Shown here: piece by piece, positions 1 through 8,854 of the stretch
Layout of the letters: each line of letters starts with the position of its first letter
Numbering within the stretch: the stretch's first letter is position 1
Translations under genes and position numbers: made by a program
Notes under the pieces: generated by a model
The model's database searches: none
Told to the model about the DNA's origin: nothing
What the model saw: only the letters and a program-made list of their open reading frames with translations
Assembly (NCBI GenBank): GCA_963665215.2
Contig: CAXXWW010000002.1
Location: forward strand, 186,001 to 250,000
Length of the DNA: 64,000 bases
Reading direction: 5' to 3'
DNA from: G963665215 sp963665215
Lineage (GTDB): Bacteria > Chloroflexota > Dehalococcoidia > Lucifugimonadales > CAUZJF01

Positions 1-354
1 AGGGGACTTGTCTAGAGCATCAGGGTCGAAGCCACTCATCGCGGAGACGGCGGTGCGCAGCACATCCATGGGGTGGGCGGACTTGGAGAGCCGGATTATC
101 TCCAGGATCTCGGATGGGAGCTCACGACTGGCCCTGCACCGAGCGTCGAACTGCTCAAGCTGAGTGCGGGTGGGGAGAGCCCCATTTAGGAGGAGATAGC
201 TAGTCTCTTCGAACGAGGAGTGCTCAGCAAGATCGTGGATGTTGTAGCCGCGGTAGAGGAGTACACCTGCAGGGTCTACTGAGCCCGTCGCCGTCCGGTC
301 GAAGTAGACATTCTTCAGCCCTTTGCTTATCTTGACCTTTTCCTTCACCGGCAT
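1..354 (-). CDS. Citrate synthase family protein, N-terminal part (runs off the window)
   Basis: The reverse strand reads from an ATG at 354 without a stop to the window edge, giving the first 118 residues. The start follows a GAGAGGA ribosome site. The N-terminus has the family pattern GLKNVYFDRT, then LLYRGYNIHDLAE and SSFEETSYLLLNG, typical of type II citrate and 2-methylcitrate synthases, which condense acetyl- or propionyl-CoA with oxaloacetate. The catalytic His and Asp residues lie outside the window, so citrate and methylcitrate synthase cannot be separated. A consensus promoter sits 143 bp upstream. Confidence 0.85.
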   Translation of the reverse strand, partial: MPVKEKVKISKGLKNVYFDRTATGSVDPAGVLLYRGYNIHDLAEHSSFEETSYLLLNGALPTRTQLEQFDARCRASRELPSEILEIIRLSKSAHPMDVLRTAVSAMSGFDPDALDKSP

Positions 355-496
355 CTGTCGTCCTCTCTGACGAGACCCCCCTTCAGAGCCCCGCGGGCGG
401 GGATACAAATAAGGGAGACGCTCGGATGCGGGTCTGCCTCGCTGGGTACGACGGGTGCGCCTCTAGCCAGCCAACACTTGCTGTGGGGCAGGAAGA

Positions 497-525
497 ATTC
501 TAGCACTGCCGCTACCTAGTGTCAA
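497..525 (-). promoter_or_regulatory. Sigma-70-type promoter of the citrate synthase gene
   Basis: On the minus strand TTGACA (520-525), a 17-bp spacer and TAGAAT (497-502). It points at the citrate synthase start at 354 and leaves a leader of about 135 nt in which I see no recognised riboswitch. Confidence 0.65.
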
Positions 526-567
526 GAAATCGAGGCGTGTGCTGCGGGGGCTCTAGGGCGGCACGAG

Positions 568-587
568 GCCGTTGCTCTGAAAACGGC
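568..587 (-). terminator. Weak hairpin after the TPP enzyme gene
   Basis: GCCGTT and AACGGC form a 6-bp stem with an 8-nt loop just past the minus-strand stop at 596. There is no following T-run, so it is a weak terminator candidate only. Confidence 0.25.
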
Positions 588-595
588 TGCCGCGG

Positions 596-2239
596 TCATC
601 GCCAGTAGTGAGGGACGGTGACCTCCTCCTTTGTGATCATCTCCAGGACCGCGGGTCTACCTGTCCGGTTTGCCGCTATGGCATTGCGAATGGCCGGGGC
701 TATCTTGTCGGGAGTATCGACGCGCTCGGCGTAGGCCCCCAGCCCGTCTGCCACCTTGGCGTACTCGCCGGACAGCTTGTGGCTACCCCAATGCTCTGCG
801 GCGTACGGCATGTGGTCGGCGTAATGCGTCATTACGCTGTTGTTAAGGATCACCGTGAGAATGGCGATCTCAGACCTGACGGCCGTCTCAACATCCATGC
901 CCGCCATGCCGAAGGCCGCGTCGCCCATGACGTTGATGACCTGCTTTTCCGGCGCCGCAAGCTTCGCCCCCATTGCCAGACCCAGGCTGTAGCCCAGCTG
1001 GGTGGACTTGCCCCACCCGATATACCCCCAGGGCTTTACGGTCTGCCAGAAGGGGACCAGCTGCTCGCGGGGATACCCCGAGTCATGGGTTATGATGGTG
1101 TTGGCCACGTCCACCGCCCTTGCCAGCTCGGTGAACACCCTGTAAGGGCTGATGGGCACCTCGTCCGAGGTGAGTCTCGGCTCCCACTCGGCCATGAACG
1201 AACTCCTGACCTCGGCGATCTCGCCCACCACGCCGTTGACGTCGCCACGGCCGTGTTTGCCTACCTGCCGCTTCACCTCCTCGATCGCCTGCCTGAGCAC
1301 CACTTTGCAGTCGCCGATGGCGCCATAGTCGATCCTATAGTCCTTATTGATGTCCTCGGGGCAGTTGGTGGACTGCGCCAGCGTCACCCCGGGCGGCATG
1401 GGAGCATTGAAGTTGGAGATAGTAAAGCTGGTGCCCATGCCCAGCACGAAATCGGTCCTCTTCAGGAAGTGGTCCACCATCAATGTCCCCGACGAGCCGC
1501 CAGTACCCAGGGCCAGTGGGTGGTTCTCCGGGAACGCGCTTTTGCCCGTCAGGGTGGTCATCACGGGTATGTTGGTCAGCTCGGCAAACTCGATCAGCTC
1601 CTCGGTGGCCTCGGCATAGAGTGCGCCCTGCCCAACGTACATTACCGGGCAAGATGCCTTGAGAATTGCTGTCACAAGCTCGCGCACGTCGTCCGGGTCG
1701 GCGCCCGACCGGTACTCCTTCACGGGCGTGTAGTGAAACGAGCTGGCCGGGTACTCTTCCTCGGCAACGTCACTCGGCAACTCCAGAAGCACCGGCCCTC
1801 GGCGGCCATGCCTTAGCTGGCTGAAGGCCCGTCCCATGAGCTCGGGTATGCGCTCAACCATGTTGATGTGTCCGCACCACTTCGTAATGCCGCCGTAGTT
1901 GTCCACCGCATCGAAGCCGGGACGGACACCGATCCTGCTGCGCGAATGGCCTCCGGGAAGGAGCAGCAACGGGACCGAGTCCGCAAATGCCTGCGCCACC
2001 CCACCGAACGCGTTCTCGGCGCCTGGACCCCGTTGCATGCAGAAGACGCCGATCTTCCTTCCGCTATTGATCCTGCTGTACCCGTCCGCCATGTTGACGC
2101 CCGCGCGCTCTTGGCGGCAAAGGATGGGCCTGATCCCCTCCCTGGCCGCCCTGTCGATAAGGGATTGGGCGGGGAAGCATGCCATCCACTCGACGCCCTC
2201 AGCCTTGAGAATCTTCGCGACGATCGTGTCTCCGTCCAT
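596..2239 (-). CDS. Acetolactate synthase-like thiamine pyrophosphate enzyme
   Basis: 547 aa, the usual length of the acetolactate synthase/benzoylformate decarboxylase family. The N-terminal pyrimidine domain carries the catalytic glutamate in RQERAGVNMADGYSR (E44). A central domain follows, then a C-terminal PP domain with the thiamine-diphosphate motif, seen as GDAAFGMAG and ending ILNN about 25 residues later; GDG is replaced by GDA. The ATG at 2239 has a strong GAGGAGAGG site. Such enzymes decarboxylate or ligate 2-oxoacids; the substrate cannot be read from the sequence. It is probably not the biosynthetic IlvB, because no IlvN or other ilv gene is nearby. It is transcribed from the promoter at 2549-2577 together with a gene remnant at 2259-2372. 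Confidence 0.85.
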   Translation of the reverse strand: MDGDTIVAKILKAEGVEWMACFPAQSLIDRAAREGIRPILCRQERAGVNMADGYSRINSGRKIGVFCMQRGPGAENAFGGVAQAFADSVPLLLLPGGHSRSRIGVRPGFDAVDNYGGITKWCGHINMVERIPELMGRAFSQLRHGRRGPVLLELPSDVAEEEYPASSFHYTPVKEYRSGADPDDVRELVTAILKASCPVMYVGQGALYAEATEELIEFAELTNIPVMTTLTGKSAFPENHPLALGTGGSSGTLMVDHFLKRTDFVLGMGTSFTISNFNAPMPPGVTLAQSTNCPEDINKDYRIDYGAIGDCKVVLRQAIEEVKRQVGKHGRGDVNGVVGEIAEVRSSFMAEWEPRLTSDEVPISPYRVFTELARAVDVANTIITHDSGYPREQLVPFWQTVKPWGYIGWGKSTQLGYSLGLAMGAKLAAPEKQVINVMGDAAFGMAGMDVETAVRSEIAILTVILNNSVMTHYADHMPYAAEHWGSHKLSGEYAKVADGLGAYAERVDTPDKIAPAIRNAIAANRTGRPAVLEMITKEEVTVPHYWR

Positions 2240-2258
2240 GCAGCCTCTCCTCTAGTGA

Positions 2259-2372
2259 TTGATGATCAACCGCGGTCCCGCACACCTGGTCAAGATTGAT
2301 CTGCGCCGACAGTCGGCCCCACCCTTCCTCAAGCTCATAGACGTGTGGGCCGGCCTGGTACCGCAACCTCAT
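2259..2372 (-). pseudogene. N-terminal remnant of an NHL/beta-propeller protein
   Basis: An ATG at 2372, preceded by GGAGAGAGA, opens a frame whose first 38 residues include YELEEGWGRL and GTAVDHQ. This matches the start of a family of six-bladed NHL propeller proteins (typically VVEGWGKLP...VAVDSQDRVYV). Directly after AVDHQ, where the first blade should continue, the sequence becomes the ribosome site and start of the TPP enzyme gene. The rest of the propeller gene is missing, so this looks like a deletion junction. Family assignment is from memory of the motif only. Confidence 0.4.
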
Positions 2373-2548
2373 TCTCTCTCCAGTCAGCACTGCGGCGCCC
2401 GACAGGACCTGACCAGCGGCTTCGCGGGGCGGACTTGTTGAGGTGTGGGCGTCAATAACCGGAACAGGTCTGGAGAGGGATGCCCGAGTCTCGTTACCCG
2501 CTCAGCCTTCCAGTGGGAGCCGCCGTGGCCGGAGCTGGGCTCGTGGGT

Positions 2549-2577
2549 AATATACGTTCTGAGACTCGGCGGGTCAA
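2549..2577 (-). promoter_or_regulatory. Promoter for the remnant and the TPP enzyme
   Basis: Minus strand TTGACC (2572-2577), 17-bp spacer, TATATT (2549-2554). It is the only good promoter between the HemQ-like gene and the TPP enzyme. Confidence 0.6.
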
Positions 2578-2624
2578 GGCGCATCGAAGAGGGGGGCGGC
2601 CGCGCGCACGACGGGCAGGCGGAC

Positions 2625-3323
2625 TCAATCGCCCATGCTGGCAACCGCCTCATCGATGGGGCGCTGGATGCAGGTGAAGATCGGGGTGTCGCGCAGAGTA
2701 TACCGGCTGGCCTCCGTCCCCCTGAGGTCCATCACCAGGTCCAGGAAGTCCTCGGGGATGTCGGTCTCGAAGCCTACCATGAACTCCTGATCGTCCAGTC
2801 CGAAAGAGTAGCTGGTGTTTATCTTGACAGAGGGGTACTTGTGTCCAATGCGGAAGTGGTCATTCATCATGCGCTGTCGCTCCTCTTGCGGCAGCAGGTA
2901 CCACTCGCGCGTTTTCAGGAACGGGTATACGACGAAGTATTTGGCATTCCCCGGATGCAGCCTCTTGCCCGTCCCCTCCTGGCCCTCGTGCCGGTGGTCG
3001 CCTATGTACTGTGAGCGCCGCGTCATCGACAGGTATGAGTACGGCAGCTCCATGTACCTTCCCAGCGCGGTGCTCCGCAACCTGGTGGCCCCCTCCTGGA
3101 GCTGCTCAAGGGAGGTTGACGCCCCCCACAGCAGAATATCGGCGTCGCCTCGAAGCCCGACCAGGCTGAAGCTGCGGATGAACATCCCAGACGCCAGCTC
3201 ATCTACGACGGCGCAAAACTCTCGCCTGTTGTCCTCCCGTTCCTCCTGAGGCAACCGGCGCCACAGCGGGTCTACCCTGTAGAAGTCGTACTTAACGAAC
3301 TCCCTGGAATTTGACCCCGCCAT
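2625..3323 (-). CDS. HemQ-like heme-binding protein (chlorite dismutase family)
   Basis: 232 aa from the ATG at 3323. An in-frame start at 3410 exists but lies upstream of the likely promoter. The chlorite dismutase fold is recognised by PYSYLSMTRRSQY, which holds the position of the catalytic tyrosine of coproheme decarboxylase, and by NDHFRIGHKY followed by SFGLDDQEF, which holds the proximal heme histidine. In HemQ proteins this enzyme converts coproheme to heme b with peroxide in the cytoplasm. True chlorite dismutase is less likely given the SYLSM context. No other heme gene is adjacent. An extended -10 promoter lies 40 bp upstream. Confidence 0.8.
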   Translation of the reverse strand: MAGSNSREFVKYDFYRVDPLWRRLPQEEREDNRREFCAVVDELASGMFIRSFSLVGLRGDADILLWGASTSLEQLQEGATRLRSTALGRYMELPYSYLSMTRRSQYIGDHRHEGQEGTGKRLHPGNAKYFVVYPFLKTREWYLLPQEERQRMMNDHFRIGHKYPSVKINTSYSFGLDDQEFMVGFETDIPEDFLDLVMDLRGTEASRYTLRDTPIFTCIQRPIDEAVASMGD

Positions 3324-3360
3324 TCGATTACCCTTTCTCGATGCGTCGCAGCCAGTCGAT

Positions 3361-3369
3361 ATTATAGCA
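3361..3369 (-). promoter_or_regulatory. Extended -10 promoter of the HemQ-like gene
   Basis: Minus strand TGCTATAAT with no -35 match 17 bp upstream. Transcription would begin near 3354, about 30 nt before the start codon. Confidence 0.5.
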
Positions 3370-3413
3370 CGGGGCATAGCCGTCGAGGCGCTGGCCTGGC
3401 CCGATTTCACAGC

Positions 3414-3443
3414 TTGACACAGTGCTCGATTCCCAGTTAGGAT
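3414..3443 (+). promoter_or_regulatory. Promoter of the small-protein locus
   Basis: TTGACA (3414-3419), 18-bp spacer, TAGGAT (3438-3443), pointing to the small gene starting at 3547. Confidence 0.45.
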
Positions 3444-3660
3444 TCAAGTATCGGCGGTGGCAGGTTTTCGACCTCCAACGGCTGGTCCCCGGGGTGAAAT
3501 CCTTGGGGCGTCGTCCGATGCGGGGCGCTGCTTGAAAGGTGTGAGGATGCCGGAGCGGTACAAGAGAGAGATAGAGGAAATTCTACAGCAGGCCGGTGAG
3601 CTAAGCTCAGGCGGCCGTTCCCGCGGGAGCAGTCCCAGATCCCGCGGGAGCAGCCAGATT

Positions 3661-4043
3661 ACTGCGGCTTCTCTGGCTTAGCCTGGTCCATTCCCTCGGT
3701 GGCAGGACCTGGTCTCTCACCCCGGGTCGGGTGATGCTCATAGGGCTGGTGCTTCTGCTATCGGCCCTAGTGGTGCAGGTGCCCTTGCTCCCGTGGGCGG
3801 GCCTGGCCTTGTTGCTCGTCGGTTACGCCATGGTTATCGTGCGCCCGCCCAACTGCGGCTTCTCTGGCTTAGCCTGGTCCATTCCCTCGGTGGCAGGACC
3901 TGGTCTCTCACCCCGGGTCGGGTGATGCTCATAGGGCTGGTGCTTCTGCTATCGGCCCTAGTGGTGCAGGTGCCCTTGCTCCCGTGGGCGGGCCTGGCCT
4001 TGTTGCTCGTCGGTTACGCCATGGTTATCGTGCGCCCGCCCAA
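3661..4043 (+). repeat. 191-bp perfect tandem duplication
   Basis: Bases 3661-3852 recur without any mismatch at 3852-4043 (period 191, one shared base at the joint). The unit contains the hydrophobic segment of the small membrane protein. Because 191 is not a multiple of three, reading frames change between copies. Confidence 0.95.
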
Positions 4044-4122
4044 GATAGAGAAGCGGTGGAGGGGCCAGAGGATCGATTACGACGAGACGTGGTGGGACCG
4101 GCTGCGTCGAAGAATCAGGTAG
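3925..4122 (+). CDS. 65-aa membrane protein, possibly the surviving 3' half of the broken gene
   Basis: The ATG at 3925 in the second repeat copy opens a 65-residue frame. It has about 30 hydrophobic residues (LIGLVLLLSALVV and WAGLALLLVGYAMVIV, enough for two short membrane segments) and a basic, Trp-rich tail ending DRLRRRIR. I see no clear ribosome site, so it may be translated only as part of the longer ancestral frame. Function unknown. Confidence 0.4.
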   Translation: MLIGLVLLLSALVVQVPLLPWAGLALLLVGYAMVIVRPPKIEKRWRGQRIDYDETWWDRLRRRIR

Positions 4123-4150
4123 TCTCAAGCAGAGGACACTTCTGAAACAT

Positions 4151-4189
4151 GTCAGGGCCCCGTCCATCTAAAGCGGACGGGGCCCTGAC
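4151..4189. terminator. Bidirectional terminator hairpin between convergent genes
   Basis: A perfect 15-bp stem (GTCAGGGCCCCGTCC with its complement) and a 9-nt loop. It lies 30 bp past the stop of the reductase on the minus strand and 30 bp past the small membrane protein on the plus strand. T-runs are weak on both sides. Confidence 0.65.
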
Positions 4190-4219
4190 CGTCTGACGCG
4201 CTTTCGGGGCATGTGCCGG

Positions 4220-5986
<1,767 letters not shown>

Positions 5987-6037
5987 TCTCGGGCTGCCTC
6001 TCTGCTGGGGAGTTACTCTACCGGGAGCTCTACGGAC

Positions 6038-6079
6038 CAAAAATATACGCCCCGCTCACAACGTGGTCTGAGCGGGGCG
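6038..6079 (-). promoter_or_regulatory. Attenuator-like terminator in the reductase leader
   Basis: On the minus strand an 11-bp GC-only-rich stem (CGCCCCGCTCA paired with its complement, 6048-6079) is followed by TATATTTTT. It lies between the promoter at 6174-6202 and the start codon at 5986, so full-length transcription must read through it. This may be transcription attenuation or the end of a roughly 130-nt leader RNA. I did not recognise a known riboswitch class. Confidence 0.5.
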
Positions 6080-6173
6080 CGGCTTTCTCGCGGAGAAGGG
6101 GTACCGGCCCCTATGGGCCGTTCATACAAACGCAGCTAATGCTGGAAGCTAGGTACTCCATGGCTTATCGATC

Positions 6174-6202
6174 AGTGTAGCAACCGCGGCCACGGCTGTC
6201 AA
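6174..6202 (-). promoter_or_regulatory. Promoter of the nitrite/sulfite reductase
   Basis: Minus strand TTGACA (6197-6202), 17-bp spacer, TACACT (6174-6179). Predicted start near 6167 gives a leader of about 180 nt. Confidence 0.65.
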
Positions 6203-6235
6203 CGGTTTCGCCACCCACCTCTCACGCCTTTTGCC

Positions 6236-6265
6236 TTGACACTTTGGCGGGGGTGGCCTTACCAT
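6236..6265 (+). promoter_or_regulatory. Promoter of rny
   Basis: TTGACA (6236-6241), 18-bp spacer, TACCAT (6260-6265). The -10 overlaps the ATG at 6264, which argues that this ATG is not the true rny start. Confidence 0.5.
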
Positions 6266-6323
6266 GAACAGCAAGGAGCCTAAGTTCACTAGGTTCAAAA
6301 ATCTAGTTGAGGGGGTGTGTGCG

Positions 6324-7853
6324 TTGGACACCGCAATTGTCGCGACGCTCGCCATCCTCGCTGGCCTAGTAGTAGGCGCACTCAGTGGTTACTTCGTACG
6401 GAGGGTATTAGCTGGTAGGCGTTACGAGGCGGCGAAGCGAGAGGCTTCGCAGGTCCTCGACGAAGCCGGAGAGCAGAAGCGGAGCCTCCTGCTGGAGGCG
6501 AAGGAGGAAGCCCTCGGAATACGCTCTGCCGGCGAGGCCGAGATCAGGGAGCGGCGTTTCGAGCTCCAGCGGATGGAGACCCGTCTATCCAACCGCGAGG
6601 AGAATGCAGACGGTCGCGCACAGAACTTGGAACGGCGTGACCGGGATCTGGGCCAAAAGGAGCAGGCGGCGGCGGACTTCCAGCATGAGCTGGATGAGAT
6701 GAAGGAGCACGAGGTCCACCGTCTGGAGGAGATCTCCAATCTCTCCATGAGCGGCGCCAAGGACGAGTTGATGCGCCGCGCCGAACAGGAGATCGAGCAC
6801 GAGCTGGCGGTCCGGTATCGTGACATGGAAGAGGTGGCGCGGGACGAAGCAAATCACAAGGCGCGCGACATCCTGGGCCTCTCGATATACCGCCTGGCTT
6901 CTGATGTAGTTTCCGAGGTAACACTAACCACTGTGCCCCTACCTTCCGACGACATGAAGGGTCGTCTGATAGGCCGCGAGGGTCGGAATATACGAGCGAT
7001 CGAAAAATCTACCGGAGTAGACTTAATCATCGACGAGGTCCCCGAGGTTGTCACCCTATCCTGCTTCGACCCGGTCCGCAGAGAGGTGGCGAGACTCGCC
7101 TTGGGGAAGCTCATAGCGGATGGCAGGATTCATCCGGCCAGGATAGAGGAAACGGTTGCCAGGACCGAGAAGGAGCTTGAAGAGACCATAAGGAAAACCG
7201 GCGAGAAGACGGTCATCGACGTCGGCGTCCGGGGGGTCAACCCCGAGATTGTCAGACTGCTGGGCCGGCTCAAGTACAGGTTCAGCTACGGCGAGAACGT
7301 CCTGCAACACAGCGTCGAGGTCGCCCGCGTGGCCGGCATGATTGCCGGCGAGCTGGGCGCCGACGTAAAGGTGGCCAAGTTGGGCGGGCTGTTGCACGAC
7401 ATCGGCAAGGCCCTGACCCACGAGGTGGACGGGCCCCACGCCGAAATCGGCGCTGACGTGGCGTCCAGGAACAGCATAGCGGCCGCCGAGTGTGCCACCA
7501 TCCGGGAGCACCACGACGACGAGCATAGTAGCGTCGAGTCCTTTATTGTCTCCGCGGCCGACGCCATCAGCGCCGCTCGGCCCGGATCTCGCAAGGATAC
7601 TGTCGAGCACTACGTCAAACGCCTCGAAGCACTGGAAGAGGTTGGGCGGGCCTTTGACGGCGTGGAGAAGTGCTTTGCCATTCAAGCCGGCCGTGAGATA
7701 CGCATCATGGTGAAGCCACAGAGTGTGGACGACGTGGCCGCCACCAAAATGGCCAGGGACGTGGTCAAGAAAATCGAGGAAACGCTCGCATATCCCGGCC
7801 AGATAAAGGTAACCGTAATCCGGGAGAGCCGGTCCGTCGAGTATGCCCGATAG
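6324..7853 (+). CDS. rny: Ribonuclease Y
   Basis: A membrane-anchored endoribonuclease that starts mRNA decay. Order of domains: N-terminal membrane helix (LAILAGLVVGALSGYF), a long charged coiled coil of about 150 residues, a KH domain with LIGREGRNIRAIE, and an HD domain with LLHDIGKAL as metal site and LQHSVEVA before it. I chose the TTG at 6324 because GAGGGGGTG lies just upstream, because the ATG at 6264 falls in the predicted promoter, and because the resulting 509 aa fits the family. The frame is open from 6264 (529 aa) if the longer start is used. It is followed by ymdB and a PHP phosphoesterase, probably as a unit interrupted by a hairpin. Confidence 0.95.
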   Translation: MDTAIVATLAILAGLVVGALSGYFVRRVLAGRRYEAAKREASQVLDEAGEQKRSLLLEAKEEALGIRSAGEAEIRERRFELQRMETRLSNREENADGRAQNLERRDRDLGQKEQAAADFQHELDEMKEHEVHRLEEISNLSMSGAKDELMRRAEQEIEHELAVRYRDMEEVARDEANHKARDILGLSIYRLASDVVSEVTLTTVPLPSDDMKGRLIGREGRNIRAIEKSTGVDLIIDEVPEVVTLSCFDPVRREVARLALGKLIADGRIHPARIEETVARTEKELEETIRKTGEKTVIDVGVRGVNPEIVRLLGRLKYRFSYGENVLQHSVEVARVAGMIAGELGADVKVAKLGGLLHDIGKALTHEVDGPHAEIGADVASRNSIAAAECATIREHHDDEHSSVESFIVSAADAISAARPGSRKDTVEHYVKRLEALEEVGRAFDGVEKCFAIQAGREIRIMVKPQSVDDVAATKMARDVVKKIEETLAYPGQIKVTVIRESRSVEYAR

Positions 7854-7885
7854 CCGTTGCTGACGCGCTCTGTCGTCATTGCAAC

Positions 7886-7917
7886 CTGTGGGGGCGGTCC
7901 GCGGACCGCCCCCACAG
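7886..7917 (+). terminator. Hairpin between rny and ymdB
   Basis: CTGTGGGGGCGGTCC and its exact complement form a 15-bp stem with a tiny loop, followed only by TCTTGAT. It could be a terminator, a partial terminator or an mRNA stabiliser between two co-oriented genes. Confidence 0.55.
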
Positions 7918-8074
7918 TCTTGATGGACACCTCGGTCTTCGCTGATCTGGGCAAGGGCACCTTTCTCGCCAAGACCCTCGACCCGGTCGGCGGGGACTGC
8001 CCCCGAGGCCTCTCAAGGGCCATGGGATGCCTGACCGCAGAACCAGCGATGGCCTCTCAGACCGAGGATAGCCC

Positions 8075-8845
8075 GTGCGAGTCTTGATGATAGGGGATGT
8101 TGTTGGCAGACCTGGGAGGAAAGCCGTCCAGGCCCTTCTTCCCGAGCTGCGCCGGGAGCTCCAGCTGGACCTGGTCGTGGCTAACGGGGAAAACGCCGCC
8201 GGCGGGTTCGGCATTACGCCGGATACCGCGATGGAGCTGGTGTCCGGGGGCGTGGACGTCATCACCTCGGGCAACCACGTCTGGGACAAGAGGGAAATTC
8301 TCCCCTACCTGGACAACGAGCTTCCCATATTGCGACCCCTCAACTACCCACCGACCGCGCCCGGCCGCGGATACATCGTCACGGATGCAGCACTGGTGGT
8401 CAATCTCATCGGCCGGGTCTTCATTGGGACCTTCGACTGCCCCTTCAGGGCGATGGACCGCCTTCTGGAAGAGATCGGCGACCGTCCGGCCCCGATCATA
8501 TTGGACATGCACGCCGAGGCCACCTCCGAGAAGGCGGCGCTGGCCTGGTATCTGGACGGCCGGGTGAGCGTGGTCGCCGGGACCCACACCCACGTAGCCA
8601 CCGCCGACGCCCGCTTGCTACCCAAAGGGACGGCGTTCGTGAGCGACCTGGGCATGGTTGGGGCGGTGAACTCCATCATCGGCGCGGAGCCCGAAGATGT
8701 GCTGGCCCGCTTCCTGACGCAGACCCCCAGGCGCCTCGCCGTCGCACACGGAGGGCCTATACGCTTCAACAGCGTACTGGTGGATATCGACGACTCTACC
8801 GGCGTAGCCATCGGCATCGAAAGGGGGGACAGAGAGCTGAGCTGA
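8075..8845 (+). CDS. ymdB: YmdB-type metallophosphoesterase (2',3'-cyclic nucleotide phosphodiesterase)
   Basis: 256 aa, matching the YmdB family length. The metal ligands are visible in order: MIGDVVG, NGENAAGG, SGNHVWD, DMHAEATSEK and AGTHTHV. In Bacillus this enzyme hydrolyses 2',3'-cAMP and sits directly behind the RNase Y gene, the same order as here. The GTG at 8075 has GAGG seven bases upstream. The PHP gene follows after 9 bp. Confidence 0.92.
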   Translation: MRVLMIGDVVGRPGRKAVQALLPELRRELQLDLVVANGENAAGGFGITPDTAMELVSGGVDVITSGNHVWDKREILPYLDNELPILRPLNYPPTAPGRGYIVTDAALVVNLIGRVFIGTFDCPFRAMDRLLEEIGDRPAPIILDMHAEATSEKAALAWYLDGRVSVVAGTHTHVATADARLLPKGTAFVSDLGMVGAVNSIIGAEPEDVLARFLTQTPRRLAVAHGGPIRFNSVLVDIDDSTGVAIGIERGDRELS

Positions 8846-8854
8846 CAGATCGAG

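Larger units (their letters stand above)
3547..4122 (+). pseudogene. Small membrane protein gene broken by frameshift and tandem duplication
   Basis: An ATG at 3547 with an AAAGGTG site encodes a charged N-terminus (RYKREIEEILQQAGEL), then an Arg/Ser-rich linker, and stops at 3681. A second frame at the 3' end gives a hydrophobic segment and the tail PPKIEKRWRGQRIDYDETWW. The two halves read like one protein of the Chloroflexota type with N-terminal helix, linker, membrane segment and basic tail. They are in different frames and are separated by a 191-bp duplicated block. Even with one copy removed the halves stay one base out of register, so a further indel lies upstream of the block. It may be a real pseudogene or an assembly error. 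Confidence 0.5.

Noticed and set aside
608..1816. Long open frame antisense to the TPP enzyme gene
   Set aside because: The minus-strand protein is a clear family member; the plus-strand frame is open only because of high GC codon bias.
3619..3653. Short direct repeat TCCCGCGGGAGCAG as a possible CRISPR-like or binding-site array
   Set aside because: Only two copies 21 bp apart inside a coding Ser/Arg linker; no spacers or further units.
6038..6202. T-box riboswitch in the reductase leader
   Set aside because: A GGTACC and a following hairpin recall a T-box, but the UGGN bulge and the rest of the conserved AGGGUGGNACCGCG core are absent.
7056..7685. Long open frame antisense to the RNase Y HD domain
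   Set aside because: The plus strand carries intact catalytic motifs; the reverse frame has no recognisable domain.
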